40,818 nt of DNA from Candidatus Bipolaricaulota bacterium (GTDB taxonomy: Bacteria; Bipolaricaulota; Bipolaricaulia; Bipolaricaulales; Bipolaricaulaceae), in contig JACIWI010000102.1 in assembly GCA_014361055.1 (NCBI GenBank), forward strand, positions 1 to 40,818. Direction: 5' to 3'. The translations under genes were made by a program, and so were the position numbers. The notes beneath the pieces were generated by a model that saw only the letters and a list, made by a program, of their open reading frames with translations, did no database searches and was not told the origin of the DNA. This document shows, piece after piece, positions 23,918 to 31,648 of the stretch (position 1 is its first letter; each line of letters opens with the position of its first letter).

Positions 23918-24574
23918 CTAGACCAGCTCGGCCAGGGCCCGGGCGAGCATGGACCGAACGAGGAGCACAGGGGCTCCGGTAGCCGCCTGCACCTCGTCCT
24001 TCATCCGTTCGCTGTACCCGAAGCAGTGGAGGAGGAACGCCGTCGCTCCGCGCTCGGCCAGCCCCCGGGCAGCCGCGCCCAGGTGGGCCCTACCCGTATA
24101 CGGGGAGACCGACGCTCCGACCGCCTCCACCCCCCACCCCCGCACCTCCTCCACCGCCGGGGCCACCTGCCGCGGCGAAGGGACCAGGATCCCAAGCGGC
24201 CCAGGAAGGGCTGACACGTACGATCTCACGAGAACATGGGGCACGACCACGGGAACCCGGGCCCGCAAGGGGGGAAAGGTCCCGGAACACAGGATCCCGA
24301 TCAGCGCCACGTCTTTTTCCACAGCGCGGATCGCTTCCTGCAGGCGGTGATGGACGAACTCCCGGTGCACCGTGACCTCTCGGCCGTCGGAAAGGCGGGT
24401 GACGAGGGTGCTGTCCTCCCCAAGCGGGGGATGGGTGGCAATCTCGTCCACGGTGAGGCCGTCCAACGCCCCGGCTTGCACGATCTCCACCTCCGGGGGG
24501 AGATGGGCACGGATTTCGGGCACCACATCGTCCCGGGGCGCCTGCCCGATCGTCACGAGGGCGATCCGTTTCAT
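23918..24574 (-). CDS. AroM-family protein (two-cysteine racemase-like fold)
   Basis: 218 residues. The AroM opening ALVTIGQAPRDDVVPE is clear. Two cysteines sit where racemase-superfamily enzymes keep their catalytic pair: C96 in LIGILCSGTFPP and C184 in FLLHCFGYS. The function of AroM is not known; in E. coli it is cotranscribed with shikimate kinase aroL, but no aromatic-pathway gene is near here. It ends an eight-gene minus-strand operon; ATG overlaps the stop of the DUF1177 gene (ATGA). The neighbours (racemase-family, peptide transport, M20) suggest a role in processing an imported amino-acid derivative, perhaps as a racemase, isomerase or lyase. Confidence 0.8.
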   Translation of the reverse strand: MKRIALVTIGQAPRDDVVPEIRAHLPPEVEIVQAGALDGLTVDEIATHPPLGEDSTLVTRLSDGREVTVHREFVHHRLQEAIRAVEKDVALIGILCSGTFPPLRARVPVVVPHVLVRSYVSALPGPLGILVPSPRQVAPAVEEVRGWGVEAVGASVSPYTGRAHLGAAARGLAERGATAFLLHCFGYSERMKDEVQAATGAPVLLVRSMLARALAELV

Positions 24575-25500
24575 GCCTTGCCCAACGTTTGGAGGTGCGA
24601 TAGCGGCCCATACAGCGCGAGCAGCCGCGAGAACTCCTCCGGGTCGTAGAACCGGCACGCGCGGGCGGTGAACGCCTTGGCCACTTCCACGCAGAACCGC
24701 GCGGCCAGCTCCAGGTCGAGGGGGTGGTTGGCCCCGGTAGCGCACCCAGGCACGGGGATCGCCGCGGTGGTCGCTACCCCCACCACGGGGGCGGCGGTGG
24801 CAGTGGCGGGCTGGAGAATGCTGTTTAGGTGATGGATTCCGTTCCCGTAGGGGGTAATGTCCTGGGTGGTGATGGGGAAGACCACCGGTGGCTCCCCTGT
24901 GACATAGCGCATGATCTCCAGAAGGTCCTCGCTGGCCCGCAGGATGTAGCCTTCTTTGACGGTGGGGCTGATCGCGAACCCGCGGCGGTTGATGACCCAG
25001 TTGCCCTTGGTGGCGTCGACGGAGAGGATCGCCTCCATCCGTGGGTCCACTTCGTACTGGTTCATCGTCCCCATGTCCACCGGGGCGTCCATGAACGGGG
25101 CAGGGTCGTGGGGGATGATGGGGGCGTTGGGGCAGATGTGGGTGGCCACGAGCACGTCCCCGGGCAGAACGTCGCCGGAGCTGGCCATCCGTACCAGCTT
25201 GGCCGCGCAGGCCAGGGCGACGATGGCCCCGTCGGCGTCGGACACAAGCCCCAGCCGACTCGGACGGGCCCCGACCCCGCCCAACCGCCCGATCACCCCC
25301 AGCGTGGGCCCACGGCCCTGCCCAGGGATGCGGACCTTGACGAAGTCGGTGCTCCCAGCCTCGCCGTTCACCCGCACCACCCGCACCTCCTCCGCCCCCC
25401 ATCGGCGGAGCCACGCCGCCACGTCGTCCCCCGACGCATGGGGGCTCTCCAGGACCTCCATCGCTTCCATGACCTCACGCAGCACGGGAGCCACCTCCAT
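24571..25500 (-). CDS. DUF1177-family protein
   Basis: 309 residues from ATG 25500, overlapping the M20 peptidase gene by 26 bases; GTG 25503 is an alternative. It matches the conserved DUF1177 family of unknown function. Notable stretches are a histidine/aspartate-rich segment HICPNAPIIPHDPAPFMDA (19 residues, about 128-146) that could bind metal, SVDATKGNWVINRRGFA, and HHLNSILQP before a glycine/alanine-rich segment ending GCATGANHPLDLE. It is soluble, with no signal peptide. The family is often seen beside AroM-like, racemase-like and peptide-transport genes (from memory), as here, so it probably acts on the same imported compound. No reaction can be assigned. Confidence 0.78.
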   Translation of the reverse strand: MEVAPVLREVMEAMEVLESPHASGDDVAAWLRRWGAEEVRVVRVNGEAGSTDFVKVRIPGQGRGPTLGVIGRLGGVGARPSRLGLVSDADGAIVALACAAKLVRMASSGDVLPGDVLVATHICPNAPIIPHDPAPFMDAPVDMGTMNQYEVDPRMEAILSVDATKGNWVINRRGFAISPTVKEGYILRASEDLLEIMRYVTGEPPVVFPITTQDITPYGNGIHHLNSILQPATATAAPVVGVATTAAIPVPGCATGANHPLDLELAARFCVEVAKAFTARACRFYDPEEFSRLLALYGPLSHLQTLGKA

Positions 25501-26737
25501 CACCCGGCGAAAGATAGTCGTGGATGAGCAACGCATATGCTCTCGCGGCTTGGACAAGCTGGGCCACCGCCACCCGCTCATCGTAACCATGGATTCCTTG
25601 CAGATCTGCAGGACCGAACTGGAGTGTTGGGATCCCGTGGCGCCGGAAGAATCGGGCGTCGCTCGATGCCCACTGTAAGACCGGGCGGGACGTGTCCCCA
25701 GCGACCTCACGGATGATCCTGAGCACGAGCTGAACGAAAGGATGCGCGGGTGGGGTGTAGTTCGCCTCGATCGGTTCGCGAAGGGGGGTGATCTCCACTC
25801 CGGAACCAGCTCGCTCTTCCACCAATTGCCGGAAGAGGTCGAGCACAACCCCCACCGGGACCCCGACGGGCACCCGCAAATCGAACTCGGCCTCACATCG
25901 GCTGGCAACGATGTTCACCTTATCCCCACCGGAAATCCGCCCCACGTTCACCGTGACATGGTCTAAAACCTCAGCCTGAACCTCAAGACCTTCCTCGCGA
26001 AGGATGGCCTGAGTTTCGGAGATCAATCGACGGGGTTCCGGGGGAATGGTCCACGACCTTCCCCAAATGGAATAGACTGCTTCAATGACCTTTGTCATGC
26101 GCAGGATCGCGTTTTCACCAACAAGGGGCGATAGGCTGCCGTGGGCAGGGACCCCTCGGGTCATGGCCCGCAACCAGAGGGCCCCCTTTTGGCCGATGGT
26201 CGGATTGATCCCCGAGGGTTCGGCGATGAGGCACGCATCCCCCGTGAACCCTTGCTCAAGGAGCCAACGTGTTCCGTACCAACCCCCGGTTTCCTCGTCG
26301 GGGACGGCCATGAACAGGACCTTGCCCCGCAGGCTGTCCCACCGCACGGCCTCGCTGAGGGCCACGAGGAGGGCGGCCAAGCCCCCCTTCATGTCGCTCG
26401 CCCCCCGCCCGAGGACGTACCCCTCGCGCACCTCCCCGCCAAACGGGTCGAATGCCCACCGCTCGCGGTCGCCGGCTGGGACGACATCCATGTGCCCGTT
26501 CACGACGAGGCACGGGCCGGGGCCGAAGTCGAGCTCCCCGACCACACTCGTCATCCCCGGTGCGGCGGAAAGCTGGCGGGCGGGGATCCCCGCGCGATGC
26601 AGGCGCTCCAGGATGTACGCGGCGATCCCCGTCACGTCACAAGGCGGGTTCTCGCTGGGAAAACGAATGAGCTCGGAGCAGACCGTCGTCACCTCTCGCT
26701 CGCAGTCCCAGCGTTTGATCGCCTCGCTCACAGTCAT
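25475..26737 (-). CDS. M20-family metallopeptidase/deacylase (ArgE/DapE type)
   Basis: 420 residues. Di-zinc motifs of the M20 family: H82 and D84 in NGHMDVVP, D115 in GRGASDMKGG, E148/E149 in PDEETGG, then IAEPSG; a later His lies in GIHGYDER. The dimerisation lid sits in the middle (about 180-300). Relatives include acetylornithine deacetylase, succinyl-DAP desuccinylase and dipeptidases. Arginine or lysine pathway genes are absent nearby, and it lies in a peptide-uptake operon, so hydrolysis of an N-acyl amino acid or dipeptide is more likely. ATG 26737 has GAGGAGGG upstream and lies 9 bases after the permease stop. Confidence 0.88.
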   Translation of the reverse strand: MTVSEAIKRWDCEREVTTVCSELIRFPSENPPCDVTGIAAYILERLHRAGIPARQLSAAPGMTSVVGELDFGPGPCLVVNGHMDVVPAGDRERWAFDPFGGEVREGYVLGRGASDMKGGLAALLVALSEAVRWDSLRGKVLFMAVPDEETGGWYGTRWLLEQGFTGDACLIAEPSGINPTIGQKGALWLRAMTRGVPAHGSLSPLVGENAILRMTKVIEAVYSIWGRSWTIPPEPRRLISETQAILREEGLEVQAEVLDHVTVNVGRISGGDKVNIVASRCEAEFDLRVPVGVPVGVVLDLFRQLVEERAGSGVEITPLREPIEANYTPPAHPFVQLVLRIIREVAGDTSRPVLQWASSDARFFRRHGIPTLQFGPADLQGIHGYDERVAVAQLVQAARAYALLIHDYLSPGDGGGSRAA

Positions 26738-26746
26738 GGTCCCTCC

Positions 26747-27598
26747 TCAAATGCGCCGTTCGAACCTGGGGTCCAGGACGTCCCGCAGCCCGTCGCCGAC
26801 AAAGTTGAACCCCAAGGCGGTGATCATGATCGCAAGCCCGGGGAATGTGGAAACCCACCACGCGAAGCTGATGAGCCCACGGCCGTCAGCGATCAATGCC
26901 CCCCATTCCGGAATCGGGGGCTGGGCCCCCACCCCAAGGAAGCTCAGCGCCGCTGAGGAGAGGATGGCCGCCGGCATTTCCAGCGTAGTGTACACGACCA
27001 CCGGACCAAGGGTGTTGGGCAAGACGTGACGAAACAATATTCGTGTTCGGGAAGCACCCAAAGCGTAGGCCGCCGTCACGTAGTCCAACTCGCGTAGAGA
27101 GAGGACCTGTCCCCGAAGAAGCCGGGTGAATTGTCCCCACCCAGTTACAGCAATGGCTATGATCATCACTCCAATTCCACCACCCAACGCTCCCGCCAGA
27201 GCAAGGGCAAGCACTAACCCCGGGATGGACCACACGATGTCCACCGCCCGCATGATCAGGCCATCCACAACCCCCCCCGCGAACCCGGCCACCAGCCCAA
27301 GGATTCCTCCCAACACCATCTGAAGAACAACCACACCCATCCCGATAAGAAGCGCATAACGACTCCCGTACAGCACCCGACTTAAAAGGTCTCGGCCAAG
27401 CACATCGGTGCCCATGGGGTGCGTCGCCGATGGTGGGGACAGCAAGGCATCGAAGTCCATGGCCAGGGGGTTGTACGGAGCGATTACGTCGGCAAGCAGG
27501 GCCGTAAGTCCCACCGCCGCCACGAAGAACAGCCCGACTAAGGCGAGCCGGTTACGCGTGAACCTGCGAACTGCCCGCGACGAAAAGAACTGTTTCAT
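26747..27598 (-). CDS. dppC: Peptide ABC transporter permease, DppC type (second set)
   Basis: 283 residues. N-terminal cytoplasmic stretch, first helix (LALVGLFFVAAVGLTALLAD), external motif MGTDVLGRDLLSRVLYG, EAA loop ELDYVTAAYALGASRTRI and HVLPNTLGPV, ending GDGLRDVLDPRFERR. Same layout as the first module but clearly diverged from it. It is encoded 2 bases after dppB and 9 bases ahead of the M20 peptidase gene. It forms the channel with the preceding permease; ATPases are not encoded nearby. Confidence 0.92.
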   Translation of the reverse strand: MKQFFSSRAVRRFTRNRLALVGLFFVAAVGLTALLADVIAPYNPLAMDFDALLSPPSATHPMGTDVLGRDLLSRVLYGSRYALLIGMGVVVLQMVLGGILGLVAGFAGGVVDGLIMRAVDIVWSIPGLVLALALAGALGGGIGVMIIAIAVTGWGQFTRLLRGQVLSLRELDYVTAAYALGASRTRILFRHVLPNTLGPVVVYTTLEMPAAILSSAALSFLGVGAQPPIPEWGALIADGRGLISFAWWVSTFPGLAIMITALGFNFVGDGLRDVLDPRFERRI

Positions 27599-27600
27599 GT

Positions 27601-28539
27601 CTAACCGTAGCGGATCCGTGGGTCAATGAGCGTGTACGCGAAGTCCACGACGAGGTTGGCCAGGACCGTCAACAGGGCGATCACGAGGACAATGCCCTGG
27701 ACCACCGGGTAATCCCGTTCCATCACCGCGTTGACAAGGAGCCTCCCCATGCCCGGCCAGGCAAAAACTGTTTCTGTAATCACCGCTCCTCCGAATAGCC
27801 AAGGCAAGCGCAGCCCAAGCAATGTGACCACGGGTATCAGCGCGTTGCGAAGGGCGTGGCGAACCACAACGATGACTTCGTGCACCCCCTTGCTCCGTGC
27901 CGTCCGGATGTATTCTTCATTGATAACCTCGAGCATCGCCGAGCGAGTCAACCGGGTGAACAGGGCAATAGGAGGGAGCCCTAGGGTCAACACAGGGAGA
28001 AGTGCGGATCTCAGTCCGTCAACGGTCCACAGTGGTCCCCCCCTCCCGGAAATGGGGAGGAGCCGCAACCTCAAGCCAAATACCATCATCAACATGATCC
28101 CCAGCCAAAAATAAGGCATGGAAACCCAAAACAGAGCGACGAACCGGCTGACATTGTCAACGATGGTATAGGGGCGCATAGCGGAGATGATCCCGATGGG
28201 GATCGCGATCACTACGGTGAGGATCAGGGCGAGGATGGTCAGCTCCAACGTCGGGCCAATACGGGCCAGGATCAAGGTTGCTACGCGATCTTGGACGTGG
28301 ATGGACAGCCCAAGATCGCCCTGAACGACCCGGGTCAACCAGTTCCAGTATTGGACGTGGATGGGCTTGTCCAAACCAAGTTCGGCCCTCTTCTCCAAGA
28401 CCTTCTCCTCGGACACGTTGGGACCGAAGAGCAGACGGATCGGATCCCCGCTCACATGCATCAGGGAGAAGACGATGGCCGTGACCCCTATGAGAGTGGG
28501 GACCAACATCAACAGACGGCGAACAAGGTAGGCTCCCAT
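27601..28539 (-). CDS. dppB: Peptide ABC transporter permease, DppB type (second set)
   Basis: 312 residues. The start GAYLVRRLLMLVPTLIGV is typical of DppB/GsiC. An external segment holds RVVQGDLGLSIHVQDRVATL, the EAA loop is EYIRTARSKGV with HALRNALIPVV, and the end is LIDPRIRYG. It lies downstream of its binding-protein gene, from which it is separated by a perfect hairpin (28550-28582), just as in the first transport operon. It is likely to import the compound handled by the M20, DUF1177 and AroM-like products. Confidence 0.92.
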   Translation of the reverse strand: MGAYLVRRLLMLVPTLIGVTAIVFSLMHVSGDPIRLLFGPNVSEEKVLEKRAELGLDKPIHVQYWNWLTRVVQGDLGLSIHVQDRVATLILARIGPTLELTILALILTVVIAIPIGIISAMRPYTIVDNVSRFVALFWVSMPYFWLGIMLMMVFGLRLRLLPISGRGGPLWTVDGLRSALLPVLTLGLPPIALFTRLTRSAMLEVINEEYIRTARSKGVHEVIVVVRHALRNALIPVVTLLGLRLPWLFGGAVITETVFAWPGMGRLLVNAVMERDYPVVQGIVLVIALLTVLANLVVDFAYTLIDPRIRYG

Positions 28540-28549
28540 CCCTAGGCAA

Positions 28550-28582
28550 GCCCGGAGGCCGGGGTGGTCCCGGCCTCCGGGC
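28550..28582 (-). terminator. Perfect GC-rich hairpin between binding-protein and permease genes
   Basis: GCCCGGAGGCCGGG (28550-28563) and CCCGGCCTCCGGGC (28569-28582) pair over 14 bp with a 5-base loop, inside the 61-base gap after the binding-protein stop. Like the one at 3166-3198, it has no strong T-run. It probably lowers readthrough into the permease genes or protects the binding-protein message. Confidence 0.6.
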
Positions 28583-28600
28583 CTTTCCCCCTTCCTTCCC

Positions 28601-30196
28601 CTAGCGCTTGTACAACACCAAGGCCCGCATCAGCGGTGGCTGCCACGGGTGGGAGAACAGCTCGTCGAGCCCGCCCACGTCGCGGCGGGCGGCCACCACG
28701 TTTACGTTGACCGCCAGCGGGATCCACACCGCCGACTCTACCACAATGGCCTGAGCCACGACGAACGCGTCCCGGCGGAGCACGTCATCAAGGGCATTGG
28801 AAGACAAATCAAGGAGGGTATCGATGGTCTCGTTCTTCCACTGCCCGAAGTTGCTGGAGCCGATGTTCACGGAGTGGGTGAGGAACGTGAGGTATGGCTC
28901 CCCCATCCACCACGTGTTGCGGAAGATGCCGAGGTCATAGTCGGCAGCCCGCGCGCGGTCATACGTGGCCCCGACCTCGGCCAGGGCAAGGTTGACCTTG
29001 ATCCCCACCTTGGCCAACTGAGCCTGCACCACCTCCGCCGCCCGCCGCCATTGGTCGACGTTGGAGAAGGAGATCAGCGTGAGCTCAAGGCGTTTCCCAT
29101 CCTTCATCCGCACTCCGTCGCGGTCGACCGCTGTCCACCCGGCCTGTTCGAGGTAGGCCACGGACTTCTCGGGATCATACGCGTAGGCGATCTCCTCGAC
29201 CCCCTTCCAATAGCCGGTGGTCCCTGGCCCGACAAGGCCGTAGAGCGGGAACGCGATGCCAAACCAGGCTCCCTTGACGACCTCCTCCTTGTTGATCGCA
29301 TGAGCAATGGCGAGGCGAATGCGGCGATCATTAAACAGCTCGCGCTTCATATTGCAAACCAGATATTGCACACTATACGTGGGGGCCATGTAAACCTGAA
29401 GATTAGGGTTCGCAACCAGCTGCTGATAGCCCATGAGGGGGACGTCGAACGTATAATCGATGTTCCCGGCCAAGATCTCCGCAAGCCGTGTTGCAGCCTC
29501 AGGGATGATGCGCATGACGAGCTCTTCGGCGTGCGCTGGGCCAGGGTTAGAGATGTAGTCGGGGGCGTGGTTGTACGCGGCGAACCGCTTCATGACGATC
29601 CGGTCCCCGCGGATCCAGCGGTCGAACCGGTAGGGGCCAGTGCCTACCAGGCCCTTCACCCCTACCTCCTCATCGGGCATCGTGGCCAACCAATCCGCGG
29701 GCATGATGCTCGCATGGGCATCAGCGATGTGGTACAGGGCCAGCGGTTTGGGGGTAGCGAATTTAAAGATCACCGTGTAAGGGTCTGGGGTCTGGATCTC
29801 CGTGATTCCGTTGTACTTGGGGCCGAGGTAGTTCTCCAGTGGGGACAACCGGAAGTACCGCTCATAAGACGCCTTGACGTCACGGGAGGTCATCTCTTGT
29901 CCAGTGTGGAACAGGACACCCTGCTTCAGGTGGAATACTAGGGTCAGCTTGTCCTCGGACCACTCGAACGAGCGAGCCAGTAGAGGCACCGGCTGGAAGC
30001 TCGGATCCATGTCCAACAACGGTTCCACCACGTAGCTGAGGACCACCAGGGAGTGGAACCGGGTGGTCCGGTGTGGATCTAGAAAATCAGGCTCTTCCTG
30101 AAACGCAGTGACCATCGGCCTCTGGGTCTGCGCGGTGGCACCCAGTACGACCCCGAGGAGGCCCATCAGCACCAACAGCACTATGCCCTTTTTCAT
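28601..30196 (-). CDS. Oligopeptide-binding protein (SBP family 5)
   Basis: 531 residues with a signal peptide (MKKGIVLLVLMGLLGVVLGA, then TAQTQ). DppA/OppA fold: LARSFEWSEDKLTLVFHLKQ in the N-terminal domain, GTGPYRFDRWIRGDRIVMKR at the hinge, INKEEVVKGAW and TLISFSNVDQWRRAAE in the C-terminal domain. It captures a peptide-like solute outside the membrane and delivers it to the DppB/DppC pair downstream. ATG 30196 has GGAGG about 5 bases upstream. It follows a racemase-family gene by an 84-base gap without a clear terminator. It serves as the intact reference for the interrupted paralogue at 1578-3161. Confidence 0.93.
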   Translation of the reverse strand: MKKGIVLLVLMGLLGVVLGATAQTQRPMVTAFQEEPDFLDPHRTTRFHSLVVLSYVVEPLLDMDPSFQPVPLLARSFEWSEDKLTLVFHLKQGVLFHTGQEMTSRDVKASYERYFRLSPLENYLGPKYNGITEIQTPDPYTVIFKFATPKPLALYHIADAHASIMPADWLATMPDEEVGVKGLVGTGPYRFDRWIRGDRIVMKRFAAYNHAPDYISNPGPAHAEELVMRIIPEAATRLAEILAGNIDYTFDVPLMGYQQLVANPNLQVYMAPTYSVQYLVCNMKRELFNDRRIRLAIAHAINKEEVVKGAWFGIAFPLYGLVGPGTTGYWKGVEEIAYAYDPEKSVAYLEQAGWTAVDRDGVRMKDGKRLELTLISFSNVDQWRRAAEVVQAQLAKVGIKVNLALAEVGATYDRARAADYDLGIFRNTWWMGEPYLTFLTHSVNIGSSNFGQWKNETIDTLLDLSSNALDDVLRRDAFVVAQAIVVESAVWIPLAVNVNVVAARRDVGGLDELFSHPWQPPLMRALVLYKR

Positions 30197-30280
30197 CTGT
30201 TCCTCCTTTCACACCGACCAACTCCGTTCAGCATTGCTTTTTCACCCGCAACCATCCCGCGAAGAGGTACAACTGGACTC

Positions 30281-30928
30281 TCACCCCCTTCTGTTCAGGA
30301 CGCACGTGATCGCTGCCCCCATGGCCAGTACAGGGTCCACCACCACCACTGGAAGGGCCTGCCGCAGGGCCGCCGCCGCCCCCACCGTGCTGAACCCGGT
30401 GCAGGCGAGGCCGATCGCGCGGCAGCCCTGGTCGACGAGCCCGACGGCCGCCTGGACCACGGCGTCCATGGCCCCCGGCAGATCAGTGGTCCGGTGGACC
30501 CCCTCCACCTGCCTCCATGCCACCTCACACCCATGGAGGGCCCGCACGATGGCCTGGGGCACGTACGGGGCGATGGTGAGGATGCCCATCTTCGTCCCCA
30601 ACGCCCGCCCGACGAGCCCGAGGCAGGAACCGGCCCCCACCACGGGGATGGACAACGCCTCCCGCAGCTCGTCCACGCCGGGGTCGGCGGCACAGCTCAC
30701 GGCCACCACGTCCACGCGCGCCGCCAACGCTCGGCCCACCCGGACGATCTCGGGGACTGCCTGCTGCTCCAACGTCCTGTTGTAGAGGCCGCCCGGGAAG
30801 CCGTCGATCGCCTGGGTGAGCACGGCAAGCGTCGGGAACGCCTGCTCCAGGATGCGACCATGGACCTGCGCTTGTTCATGATCCAGGTCGCTTATGACGC
30901 GGATCAGCCCCACTCTGATCTTGGCCAT
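30281..30928 (-). CDS. Asp/Glu/hydantoin racemase-family protein (second)
   Basis: 215 residues. Paired cysteines C79 (DVVAVSCAADPG) and C176 (AIGLACTGFS) mark the two-base racemase fold; SIPVVGAGSCLGLVG and MGILTIAP are also family-like. It differs substantially from the racemase-family protein at 21043, so it is not a recent duplicate. ATG 30928 begins 2 bases after the regulator stop (TGACGATG), so the two are coupled. It is the first enzyme gene of the operon, upstream of the transporter. The substrate is unknown; inversion of an amino acid or cyclic amide after uptake is a reasonable guess. Confidence 0.8.
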   Translation of the reverse strand: MAKIRVGLIRVISDLDHEQAQVHGRILEQAFPTLAVLTQAIDGFPGGLYNRTLEQQAVPEIVRVGRALAARVDVVAVSCAADPGVDELREALSIPVVGAGSCLGLVGRALGTKMGILTIAPYVPQAIVRALHGCEVAWRQVEGVHRTTDLPGAMDAVVQAAVGLVDQGCRAIGLACTGFSTVGAAAALRQALPVVVVDPVLAMGAAITCVLNRRG

Positions 30929-30930
30929 CG

Positions 30931-31473
30931 TCAGAACGTGGGCGGGCTGACCGCCCAGATCCCCACTGCCTCCTCGTCGCCGGCGTTTTCGAACCGGTGA
31001 GGCTGCTCGCTGCGGAACGTGATGCTCTGGCCGGCCGTGAGCACGTACGCCTTGTCCCCAACCACGATGCGGACCTTTCCGGACAGGATCAACCCACATT
31101 CAATGCCCTCATGGATGTAGGCCTGGGCCCCGCTGCTCCCCCCTTTCTTGAGGCGAACCTTGAACAGGGCCACCTGGGCGTTGGGCGCCGAAAGGATTTC
31201 GTATTCAAGATGGGGCGACACGATGATGCGGCGCCGTTGCCCATCGGCGAGGACGGTTTGAAACGAGGCCAGGTTGTCTTCAAACAGGTGGACAACGGGC
31301 CGTCCCAAAGCGTCAGCGATTTTCTTCAGAGAAGTCAAGGAAGGGTTGATCTTCCCGTGTTCGAGCTTGCTCAAGTAGCTCTCGGACTTCCCAATCTTCG
31401 CTGCGAGCTCCTGCAAGGTCAACCCCTTCTGTAACCGCAACTCCCGCAACCGCTGACCAAGGTCGCCCGGCAT
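30931..31473 (-). CDS. XRE-family regulator with C-terminal cupin sensor domain
   Basis: 180 residues. A helix-turn-helix of the HTH_3/XRE type spans about residues 8-62 (LRELRLQKGLTLQELAAKIG, SESYLSKLEHGKINPSL). A linker leads to a cupin_2 barrel at about 105-175 (HEGIECGLILSGKVRIVVGD, ITFRSEQPHRFENAG), which in such proteins senses a small molecule or metal. ATG 31473 is preferred because the -10 box ends 9 bases upstream; GTG 31479 is possible. The palindrome in its own promoter suggests autoregulation. It is the first gene of the operon, so it probably controls the racemase, transport, M20, DUF1177 and AroM-like genes behind it. Confidence 0.88.
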   Translation of the reverse strand: MPGDLGQRLRELRLQKGLTLQELAAKIGKSESYLSKLEHGKINPSLTSLKKIADALGRPVVHLFEDNLASFQTVLADGQRRRIIVSPHLEYEILSAPNAQVALFKVRLKKGGSSGAQAYIHEGIECGLILSGKVRIVVGDKAYVLTAGQSITFRSEQPHRFENAGDEEAVGIWAVSPPTF

Positions 31474-31482
31474 GCTCACCCC

Positions 31483-31511
31483 AGTATAGGCAGATCTTGC
31501 CTAAATGTCAA
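31483..31511 (-). promoter_or_regulatory. Consensus promoter of the regulator operon
   Basis: On the minus strand: TTGACA (31511-31506), exactly 17 bases, TATACT (31488-31483), then 9 bases to the ATG. It is the best match to the sigma70 consensus in the window, so the operon would be strong unless repressed. Confidence 0.8.
31487..31503. promoter_or_regulatory. Palindromic operator inside the promoter spacer
   Basis: TAGGCA-GATCT-TGCCTA: 6-base perfect arms around 5 bases, spanning the spacer and touching the -10 box. A dimer of the XRE-cupin regulator bound here would block RNA polymerase. I did not notice a second intact copy by eye. Confidence 0.65.
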
Positions 31512-31648
31512 GTCAGCGCTCAAAGTTCGCTTGAATAGTAATTTCTTTTACGACATGGCTTGATTATCAGTCCAGAAAGACGGACCCCGGGCCATCCACC
31601 GGAGGAAATGGGGCATGAGCAACGCGGCACCCTTGGATACCGGATCCG

